Assembly (NCBI GenBank): GCA_008704415.1
Contig: VXIS01000327.1
Coordinates: forward strand, 1-53,971
Reading direction: 5' to 3'
Source: Sphaerosporella brunnea
Taxonomy: Eukaryota > Ascomycota > Pezizomycetes > Pezizales > Pyronemataceae
Length of the DNA: 53,971 bases
Shown here: positions 40,445-49,061 of the stretch, in pieces
How positions within the stretch are numbered: the first letter of the stretch is position 1
How the letters are laid out: each line of letters opens with the position of its first letter
The notes under the pieces: generated by a model
What the model saw: only the letters and a program-made list of their open reading frames with translations
What the model was told of the DNA's origin: nothing
Databases searched by the model: none
Program-made: the position numbers and the translations under genes

Positions 40445-41135
40445 TTTTTGAGTACCGGCTACTGCTCCAGCACCTTAAGGGCACTATCCAACGCTGACGT
40501 TTTTGCAAAACGCTGTTGCCGTGCGTCGTATTGCGTTTCCGGTCTGTGTCAGTTCGTGGCACTGGATCTTCACCATCGGAGAGTTCTCTAACAGAGTCGT
40601 CTGGCCGGGAAATACAGCGCATGTTGAGAGAATGAACTTGAGACGACAAGAAAGTGGTTTGAGAAGCATGCAGAGACGATTTTTGAGTAGGAAGATGCGG
40701 AAAAAGTTAACGTATCGGACCGCAAAAGACGGATGATTCGCCGCCTGCTTGACACCGACTGACAGTAATAGCAAATGCGATCCTGATCGGTTACAGCCGT
40801 CTGAACAGAAACCGAGAAGAAGAAAATAAAAACCGTGGAATCGACCCCCTCTCGGGCTCTCTCCTCCCCCTCCATCCCCATTCCACCGGCAATCATCATT
40901 CAGGTTCCGGATTGGTAATCCCCAAGAGAAGACTCTGCACTCTGGCATCCTCCGTTAGTCTCCGCCACGTTTTATCAGAGTCCAGATTGGACAGGCTAGA
41001 CGAGCCCGCAATGTCTGGGACGTAGGCCAGCCGTCGGTGCCTGAAAGTTGTCAATTTCAACTCGAAGGTCACTCGCAGGTAGACCCACCCGGTGGAACGG
41101 CGTGTCCCGTGTGACGACAATTGGAGGCCTGATGG
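40445..41135. other. No supported gene
   Basis: Overlapping frames on both strands without motifs; the minus-strand 41150-40896 frame may be read-through beyond the F-box/ankyrin fragment. Confidence 0.3.
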
Positions 41136-41139
41136 GTGG

Positions 41140-41649
41140 TTAGCCATCAAACTTTATGAGAATACTTGTGTCCGGGTCAAAAACAGCGTCCTGCCAGCAA
41201 TCGGTTGCGACTTGTATCGGGCTCTTCCCCTGATAGTCGACGGCTGACAGGTTGGCGCCATTCTCGATGTGCAAACGGGCCACCGACGCGCGCCCGCACA
41301 TCGCCGCTTCGTGAAGGGGGGTCGGACCAGCGCGTGGCTGCCTCTCTCCGGCGCCAAGTGTAAAAAAATGCGTGCACTCGCGGCTGGGAGGTACGTGATG
41401 GTGTGCGGATATGGTGTGATCAGCCTGGAGGCCGTCATCGAGGAGATAGTTGAACCGGTGGATGTTATCGTTGCTCTGCATCACGGCGGACAGATGCGTT
41501 TCCAGCGAGTTTCGGACGCGTCGGAAAAGCCGCAATGTGAAAATGATATGCAAGGACCGGCACGTGCGGGATAGAGCGCTGAGGTCGCGCAACGAAAGGA
41601 GGTCCCCGTGCTTGCCGCATATGTCTCGCAAAATTCTCCGCGCTTCCAA
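41140..41649 (-). pseudogene. F-box/ankyrin protein fragment
   Basis: The minus-strand frame has 169 codons. LLSLRDLSALSRTCRSLH is the core of a fungal F-box-like motif (LxxRDLxALSxTCRxLH). LFRRVRNSLETHLSAVMQSN is a helical linker. GPTPLHEAAMCGRASVARLH and IENGANLSAVDYQGKSPIQV form one ankyrin repeat and the start of a second. Such proteins link SCF ubiquitin ligases to substrates. The first ~12 codons (MEARRILRDICG) are not F-box sequence. They overlap a CDIC exon in another frame, so the true N-terminal half of the F-box is missing and this is a fused fragment. Confidence 0.7.
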
Positions 41650-41683
41650 CGTGTGGACAGATTTCGCGGTATTTGTCGGATAG
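41612..41683 (-). pseudogene. CDIC-family copy 6, exon 1 only
   Basis: Exactly 24 codons align with exon 1 of the intact copy: start codon changed to CTA, then SDKYREICPHVGSAENFARH and MRQ. The first Cys is Arg. No donor GT follows; the sequence passes directly into the F-box fragment. The 5' flank matches that of copy 3. Confidence 0.65.
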
Positions 41684-41835
41684 TGACTACCTTTCTAAGG
41701 GCTGCGTTGGGCTGATCAAAAACCTGTTGACGCTCGAACAGATTGGAGGGCGCATGCGAGGGTACCGTAGACGACGATAGGGAGGAAGGTAGTCAGTAGT
41801 AAGATGTGTTCTTCTTTGCTCCGGGCCCAAGTAAA

Positions 41836-41995
41836 CCAAGCCCGGCCGTTGAACTCGCAGCCCCGCTGGCTGGATGTTGGCTGGATGTTGGCTGCTTGAG
41901 CTCTGGCTCGGGTGTGAAGAATGGACATCATTGTAGCTTCACTGGTTATCACTCAGTACCAATTCGCGACGTTGAAATACAAAGACGCAGCCGAC
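41836..41995 (+). repeat. Dispersed repeat, partner of 33.31-33.44 kb
   Basis: AAACCAAGCCCGGCCGTTGA through AAAGACGCAGCCGACAG matches the earlier copy. It contains a 12-13-base tandem GGCTGGATGTT(GG) repeated twice. Confidence 0.6.
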
Positions 41996-41999
41996 AGCG

Positions 42000-42600
42000 T
42001 GCCGGTGGAGGAGATTTCACCCACATTTCGACCAATCAAAATGACCTGCAACAGGGGATTCGGCACCTTGTCGGACACCTGGATTGGCTACTGCTCGCTC
42101 AATTGGTGGCGAGAGATAGTTGGTGAGGTGGCAGGTCTTGTAGATTCGGAACCGAGGCATGGGAAGGTGATTTCAGTCATATCTCAACCAGTCAACAAGC
42201 ATTCAGCATGTACATCGCCGCCATAGATTCAGCGGGCTGAAGAGCAATCGAAGGTCCACTCCCACGGCAATTGGCCGGTGGCCAGAGGTGGTGAGAGTGA
42301 AGGGTGGAATACCCCATACACTCGACAGCAAGATATAGCGCTATCTGGTGAAAAATACAGTCCCAAGATGTCGGTTCTAAGCGAAAACCTGAAGATATAC
42401 AATCGCTACCCACAGCAAGTGGAAATCGCGCACCGCAATACTGCCGGTGACACGCAAGTTGTTGCTCTGCTGGTTGCGGCGGTAGGTAGTGGTGGTTACA
42501 ATACCTTGGGTGGTAGGCGGGGGCACTGAGAATGCTCAGGCGGTTGTCTCGAATACACTGGCACGCTCGAGCTCTGCCGAGAAAGTTCGGCGGCGGCGGT
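42000..42600. other. No supported gene
   Basis: Nothing recognised. A 168-codon minus-strand frame that crosses the MITE end at 42604 is not considered a gene. Confidence 0.4.
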
Positions 42601-42603
42601 CTA

Positions 42604-42882
42604 CTCGACGGATTTTTAAGTATTGGGACACGCAATTTACCGGGCATCACAAACCAAAGCTCACCTGAAAAATGATATCTCCACCGTTTCTTGCCCAAAA
42701 AATTTACTTAAAATCTCAAAACGAGGTACCTATTCTCTAAGACGCTTGGCAATGAAGAACTAGAAATTTCATATTTTTGTTGCGACAAAATCGTGTTTTG
42801 CGGTGCTCTGTTTTTGATGGGGCGCGCGTGGGTTAGGGGTGCCGAGTATACTGCGTGTCCCAATACTTAAAAATCCCCCGAG
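42604..42882. mobile_element. TA-flanked MITE, Tc1/mariner type (279 bp)
   Basis: Ends CTCGACGGATTTTTAAGTAT and, inverted, CTCGGGGGATTTTTAAGTAT continue as TGGGACACGCA on both sides, giving inverted repeats of about 30 bases with two mismatches. TA occurs at 42602-42603 and 42883-42884. TA flanks with AT-rich termini are the mark of Tc1/mariner elements. No transposase is encoded. Confidence 0.85.
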
Positions 42883-43228
42883 TAGTGGTAGTCCTCAATG
42901 CTCAGGCATCGGACGATTGCCCCGTTTGTACAGCTACCAAGTGAAAGGTACTAGGTACAAAAATTGCTGTATGTTCACCTTCCGGTTTTGCAGCGCCTTG
43001 GACGCCCGCTTGGGCTGCCTGCGAGACTGAATGGCGTTAGGCCGAGGCTGCTCTCCTATAGGTAGCACTGCACCTATACATTGTTTCTTCTTTGGCTGCA
43101 TTTCTTTCGAGCATTCCAAATTTGAGGTTCAGTCCACAGAGGAAACGCCGTTGGTCTCCTTTTCCACCGCCTGTATCCAAAACTTGGCTTTTTCTTGGAC
43201 TGCACTCTCGCCTCTACCGCTCTCTATA

Positions 43229-43320
43229 CCGCGGCCCCTTTCTATATCCCTCTTCTACTCTTATCCGCGGCCCCTTTCTGTACCCCGCCCCTACTCTTAT
43301 CCGCGGCTCTACTCTGTCCT
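43229..43320 (+). repeat. 36-bp minisatellite, about 2.5 units
   Basis: CCGCGGCCCCTTTCTATATC, CCGCGGCCCCTTTCTGTACC and CCGCGGCTCTACTCTG start at 43229, 43265 and 43301, exactly 36 bases apart. A plus-strand frame passes through, but there is no sign of a real protein. Confidence 0.8.
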
Positions 43321-43439
43321 CCCTCCTTGCTTCCCAGATTGTGGAACCTGGGTACCTCCTTCCTCCTGCCCCCAGTGGTGGTGCCTTGCCCTTCAATGGT
43401 GCATGAATGATCTGGGGCAATTTTATGTAATGGAATAAC

Positions 43440-44940
43440 GTCCGCCTCGTCCGTTTAAAGCTGATTCCCAGTGATTACCTCTGCAGCATCACGCACCCGG
43501 ACCGGACCTGCAGGCTCTGGGGGTAATGACGCAGTAGGTGGAAATTCGATCGCCTTTTCGGGACCGTCAGGCCTAGACCTCAAAAATATCTCACTAACAA
43601 TTGGTTGTCATAGACAAACTCCTTGATTGAGAGATTTTCGTCCCGCTTGGTGGTATACCCTAAGCATACAAAGGCGTTAACAATGGTGTGTTTTTTCTCC
43701 TCGTGAAAACTTTTCTAGGCCTGTTCGATATAATGTACTCTCAGCTAACTCAACGGACTATGCAAACAGTTGCAAACGTACCTCAACGGCGATGTGTAGC
43801 TGTGTTTGAAACGGTTAATTGACGGCAATGTCAATAACCTAATATATGTACTCCATTGGCGTACAGATCATTCAAAGGACCGCTGTGAATAAAGTCTTAC
43901 CTGGATGAGCGACGTACAGCCAGCCTGGGGTAATGCAGTAGCTACGTTGTGGTTGCTGCATAAAATTTAGGACTACTGAGAGCTACTCTGCACGGTGATT
44001 TTGACCCGTGTTTGTGGATGCACAGAAGGAGATAGCATTGCGCAAAAGTAAGTTCAAGAACCACCCGCAGCAGAAACTAAAATCGTCTCTGTCTTTTTCT
44101 GAGTAGCATTGAACAAAGCACTCGCGCGTCACCCCTCTAACTCAGCGCACGCTCACACTCGTTGCAGGCTGTCTAAATATTGCTGGACCATCATATCCTC
44201 CATTTCCGGCGATTTTGATACGCCTGATCTTATCTTCCGCAAACCCACTGCACGGCAGACGATTTTCTTGCGATCCCCTGGCCGTCGCCAGTGTAGAAGG
44301 CAGTGATGCACACGAGACCGCGAGACGAGACTGACAATGATCGACACACGTTGAGAAATGTCGAGATCACTCCAGAATGCCAAGACTGACCGCGAATGAC
44401 GGCGGCCTCACGAGACCAGGCGAGACCCACTGATACCGGTTCCAGCACAGGAGAGATCCCAGTTCGCATCGCAAACCGGACGCACGGGTCATGCACGCTG
44501 GTGCACCTAGATGGGCGAGGAACATAACAACAAATTTGTGTACTAGCCACTCGATATGGACCATTTCATTGGTCATCCTCCACCTAATCACAATGCGCTG
44601 GCAGCAACCGAATCAAACCCCAGAGCCCCCGCTTCCACCATGCGTGCGACGTGATCTGGGCCTGCAGAGTCTCGGGGGACATGCCAGCTTGATGGCGCCC
44701 TTGAGCGTTCCCTGCAGCGGAGAAAAGCCGTGCTGCCGGCACTGTGAAGCTAACCATGGCATCAGCATCGACACAACCGGAGTATCGTGAAATGACTTAC
44801 GCTAGGTAAAATAATCGATATATAATATATGAAGACAGAGTGTCTGTTAATGCGCCACGTCTGTAACATTGAGCTTGTCCCATCGAGCGTACTATTTGTT
44901 ACCTAATTTTTGCGCTTGGGAACAACTGGACCCCCGCGTG
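43440..44940. other. Long stretch without a supported gene
   Basis: 43440-44100 is almost without frames. Frames at 44.1-44.8 kb (for example minus 44383-44153) have no motif. No repeats noticed. Confidence 0.4.
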
Positions 44941-44944
44941 ACTA

Positions 44945-45545
44945 CCCCATAAGACAAGCAGCCATGGGAGGATAAATCAGAGTACAGAGACAGACAAAGC
45001 GTTCTCTAATGCCCTATATGTGTGAGTTTGAAGCCATTCCATGGAGAGTAACAGCTTCCGGCTATTTTGGACCTGCTGGAGCCATAGGAGCCATAGGAGC
45101 CTTGGTAGGGGCACGAGCCAAGACAACCATCTATGGGGGGATACATCTGAGCATAACGAGTGAAAGAGCGTACTGTGGTGCCCTATAGCTGTGAGTTAGA
45201 GCTTATTCCATTGAGGGCAACAGCTTTTAGCTCTTTTTGAACCGGACAAGCCACTGAACTTCCGCGGAGCCACCCCGAACAACAACCATCTATCGGGGGA
45301 TAATTGTGAGAGCAGCGGGTGATCAAGCGTCCTTTGACACCCTATATTTGTGAGTTTGAGGCCTTCCATGGAGAGTAAAAGCTTCCAGCTATTGTTGACC
45401 CAGGGGAGCCGCCGGACCCCCAGACAGACACACCACACAACAACCATCTATGGGGGGCTAAATCTAAAAACAGAGGGAGAAAGAGCGTCCTGTAATGCCC
45501 TTTATTTGCGAGTTTCAGCTTATTCCATTCAGAGTAAGAGCCCTA
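44945..45545 (-). repeat. Satellite array in inverse orientation, about four units
   Basis: TTCCATGGAGAGTAA or a variant recurs at about 45038, 45207, 45364 and 45522 (157-169 bases apart). These are reverse complements of the CTCTATGGAATGAGC anchor of the array at 20.04 kb. Each unit also has the inverse CCATCTATGGGGGGATA box. Confidence 0.8.
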
Positions 45546-45549
45546 GCAC

Positions 45550-45990
45550 GAGGTTGCGCCGCCGGTACCCTCAGGTCGACTTCCCGTTCCAACCTCCTGC
45601 CCAAGACTCCATGACCTCAACTTCACCCGGATAACCTCACGGGGGTCAGCCTACCAACAGGCAGTGCTCAGCGCACGTATGTAACAAGATGCCATGCGTA
45701 CATTCAACAACGAGCTTTGGGGACGTTGGGGTAAGGAGATGCATTTGTTGACCTCACCCCAATAGCTCTAGATACAGTGCATGCTGCGGCTGGGGTGCAG
45801 ACGCTTAGCGGACAGACAACCTCATCGTAGACCGGCTTTCTCTACACCCGTATAATAATATTTCATGATGAGTTTCCAGCGACCTGTTGCAGATAGTATA
45901 AGGCCAGCAACAACACCTGAGGCATAATAGAGGCATCAGAGACTGCACGGTAGTTATGCGAACCCCTGGTTGACTTACAGAACTACCCAC
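45550..45990. other. Spacer, nothing recognised
   Basis: No motif or coherent frame. Confidence 0.4.
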
Positions 45991-45995
45991 TTCAC

Positions 45996-46363
45996 TGCTG
46001 GCAGCTGAATGACCACCAATTCCCGACTCTCGTAGGAATGGCACGAGATTACCTAGCAATATGTGCCGCAAGCGCACTCTGCGAGCAACCTTTCTCAGTT
46101 GCTGGTGCCATAATCACCAAAAAGCGGAACCGTGTTCTCGAACAATCGAGTAGCATTTGTCTACTGCTTAAGCATTGGTTGAAGCAGACGTATGTGAAAC
46201 CTGGGAAAAGTGGCGATATCAGGAGGCGGAGAAAGAACCAGCACCGACCGAGGAACGTCAATGATGGTTTACATGGACTCGATGGTCGTGATAGCCACCC
46301 GAGCCTGAGCTCACACGCGCTCGGCACCCCCCCATCGAGACCACCACCACAAGAGTTCTGGAC
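45996..46363 (+). pseudogene. hAT transposase dimerisation-domain fragment, best preserved
   Basis: HCWQLNDHQFPTLVGMARDY is followed by LAICAASALCEQPFSVAGAI, ITKKRNRVLEQSS and LLLKHWLKQTYVKPGKSGDI, a complete hAT C-terminal dimerisation block (YWxxNxxxYPxLAxMARDYL through CLKxWL). A basic and Ser/Pro tail reaches a stop at 46363-46367. Upstream DDE residues are missing. Within the domain no stop occurs. It could still be translated, but not as a transposase. Confidence 0.85.
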
Positions 46364-46950
46364 ATGAGACTGTAATTTCAGCGAGAGAGCATAGTAAAGA
46401 ACATTTTGTGAGCACGCTGTAGCATCTGCACAAGCGAGACCCCTTTTAGAAGCATGCGGCTGTGATAATTTGACTCTCCCACCCACTCAGACACCTGAGC
46501 TGATTTTGTTAGAAGCGATGGCTGGTGGGGGCTGCAACTTAGATTATCGCGAAGAGCGGTGTTTTGGCATCAATTGTGCAGCCGGCGCGCTTCTCCTCGA
46601 GACCACCACGACAAAAGTTCTAACCATCCATAAATATCGCTTGAAGTTTCACATTGAAACACAGTCAAGACGATTGTCAAAGAGTGCTTTAGAATTTAAC
46701 CGAAAGAAAAGCATTATTCCTCCTCATTCTCATCATCGTCCGGTAATGTTATTTTGTGAGAAAAGCTTGCCGGCGGGTGTTGAAATTTACATCAAAAATG
46801 TTTTTCGTTGGTGTAACCCTTGTGGAGCGTCGGAGGTTGTCTTTGGTTTTACGAAGAGAGGTGTTGTTGACAACGAATTGCGGAAGCAATTGATCAAAGG
46901 TGAAACAGCCGCTTTCTCAATCGTCACCCTGATCTAGCCTCATGCTTTGC
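46335..46950 (+). repeat. Left arm of a ~1.45-kb inverted repeat
   Basis: Reading outward to inward, the arm matches the reverse complement of 47797-47090 in order: AGAGTTCTGGACATGAGACT, GCATAGTAAAGAACATTTTG, GCTGTAGCATC, GTCAGACACCTG-like, AGAGCGGTGTT, GCGCTTCTCCT, AGTTCTAACCATC and AACCGAAAGAAAA. The arms are clearly diverged. The outer edge near 46335 overlaps the hAT tail end. Confidence 0.7.
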
Positions 46951-47089
46951 CTGCGGAATTCACAACCACAGGGTCAAAGAAGCGTGTGGCGAGGAGATCC
47001 ATCACACCCTTCAGAACAGACTCAACACGTCCAGCAAGTGCACTCAGATATCACATAACGATTCAAAGCGCTGTGGACGATCTTGAGCT

Positions 47090-47797
47090 AATGATTCACA
47101 GGAGGACGATGAAAGTTTGGACGAAGGCGAAACCGGGAGTGCCACTCCTTAATTTTCCAGCAACTCCGCCCACAATACGGCGCTTGGTGAGACTCAAAAC
47201 AACCCCCGAGCACCTCTGTGACGCGCCACAAGAGTCACACAAACCTAAGAGATGATTTGTGCAAGTTTCAGCATCCGCCGGCCGCGTTTCTGACAGACTA
47301 CCGTCACAGGGACGAGGAAGAGGATCAGCGCAGTTGGGCCTTTCAAGAATGTTTTTCTTTCGGTTTAATAATAGAGCGTGGTTATACAATGGACTTTCCG
47401 GTGTTCGCGTGCGATGTGTCAAGCGAAATTCAATTTTGATGGTTAGAACTCTGTGGTGGTGCTTAGGAGAAGCGCACAGTCTCCACTATTTATGTCAACA
47501 ACACCGCTCTTGGTGACCATCCAGGTGAGACCTTGATGCACTCGCGCTGTTTTATGTCCATCACCAATACATAAAGAATTTTTCTGGTGAGTGTCAGCTC
47601 CCGCTGGCCAGCGCTTTTGATGTTATAAGGTCACAGGTGTCTGACCACATGGAAGAGCCCCATAATCACAGTTGGACGTCTAGGGGGGGTCTCGATCGCA
47701 CCGATGCTACAGCCTTCTCACGAAATGTTTCTTTCTATGCTCGCTTGCTCTAATTAAAGTCTCATTTCCAGAACTCTCGTGGTTAGTGGTCTAGACG
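47090..47797 (-). repeat. Right arm of the inverted repeat
   Basis: On the minus strand it reads GAGTTCTGGAAATGAGACTT, GCATAGAAAGAAACATTTCG and so on, parallel to the left arm. The central ~140 bases are not repeated. An RNA crossing this region would form a long imperfect hairpin. Frames in both arms (left 46470-46937, right 47422-47096) share words such as NRKK, GASE/GASQ and TKR, but no family is recognised. Confidence 0.7.
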
Positions 47798-47949
47798 GGA
47801 TGTCCTGGGTGCGTAAAAGCTCAGGCTTGGGTAGCTATCCAGACCATCGCGTCCATGTAAACCATCATTGACATTATACAAACCGCTGAGAGAGACAAAG
47901 ATGCAGCGGAGGGTGTTGAATCGGACGTCAAACCTGCGCTGAACTCCTC

Positions 47950-48675
47950 TTCGGGCTGATGATCCGACAACCCTGATAGATTCGAGCCGCTGTAAGAAAG
48001 GTCTGGATATTTGATAGGTGGCGGCCGGCGCCGGAAACCCCTGGTCAAGATTGGTTTGGTCTGCGGGCCGAACTCAGGGCCAATAAAAGCGCTGATCGCG
48101 GGGTGCTTGTTCCGCAGCAGCTAAAGCGTCGATCGCAATTGATTGACCTGTCAATCACCGGCAGAATCCGCGCATGTTTGATCCAAAAACTACAGCTAGG
48201 AGGATAGGCGGAAAACGGCGCGGACCGGCTGACGTTTTGCTCACAAATCACGCTCTTTAACCCAGAAAATTCAGGTCGGAGGAGAGGCGGAAGAATACGG
48301 ATTTGAACTGCTGATGGTTGGCTCACAAATCCAAAGATTTCAGAACCTGAGCAGCTTAGCAAAATTCATCACGGCGAGCGTATGCTCAGTGACTCGGAAC
48401 AGCTGGCGGCGGAAATTGATGGGTATGGGCTTCACGTTGGATCTGTATCTCGCTTTCGTTTTCTTTTTCTTGATGTGAGTGTAACCGAATATAGTACCCA
48501 TGCCTGGCGGGCCCGCCTGCCACGGGTACTCACCGGGCCTGATGGCCACCTTCAGTGACCTGGGTCCCGTGCAAAATTGACTTGTAAAAAACGGCCGTAT
48601 GTTTCAAAGCCCGTATGGAGCAAATGGGTTGAGGCCTCCTCCAAAGCCGGACTGGCCGTACTTTTGACAGCCCTG
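47950..48675 (-). mobile_element. hAT MITE family 1, copy f
   Basis: The right terminus AAGCCGGACTGGCCGTACTT...TTGACAGCCCTG at 48675 is the family's left end inverted. The 48000-48310 interior matches copy c. The 48360-48500 interior matches copy a in inverse orientation (GTGACTCGGAACAGCTG / CAGCTGTTCCRAGTCACT). The left terminus is not identifiable, so the start is approximate. Confidence 0.7.
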
Positions 48676-48679
48676 GTCT

Positions 48680-49060
48680 TTATACAATGATGTACAGACT
48701 GGATTCCCGAAGCGCCGAGCATTACCTAGGCGAGCCGGTGATGGGCAGGTTTTTTTTGACGATAATGATAATGAACACGACGCGGATGATAGAAATGACT
48801 GTTCAGCTGCACGGTTGCTGTAATCCGGCGGAGTGTACGGATTCCTTGTGCAGGATACTTATCGTTTGTGCCTGGTGACTACCTGAAATTTCACCCCTCT
48901 TGTTCGCAATGCCCGGAGCCTTGCTTCTGCCGTCGGAATACTGGCCTGTAAAGTGAGCGCTGAGGGTGCAATTCTTCGATTGACGCAATAGCCTGACCTA
49001 ATGTTTACAGGCCCTCCAAACATGTATAGCAGGCGCTAAATGGGGCCATCGAAATCTCTT
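48680..49060. other. Spacer, nothing certain
   Basis: An acidic FDDNDNEHDADD reading near 48750 resembles acidic tails of hAT proteins, but it is too short to call. Confidence 0.3.
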
Positions 49061-49061
49061 C

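Noticed and set aside
42192..42698. 168-codon minus-strand frame
   Set aside because: It runs through the terminal inverted repeat of the TA-flanked MITE and has no family likeness. A similar peptide appears from the other end only because of the inverted repeat.
43092..43438. Overlapping plus-strand frames of 70-135 codons
   Set aside because: They are created by a 36-bp CT-rich minisatellite, which is open in all frames.
47760..47810. tRNA-like A-box wording (TGGTTAGTGGTCTAG)
   Set aside because: No B-box, acceptor stem or anticodon arm can be paired around it. It is the outer end of the inverted repeat.
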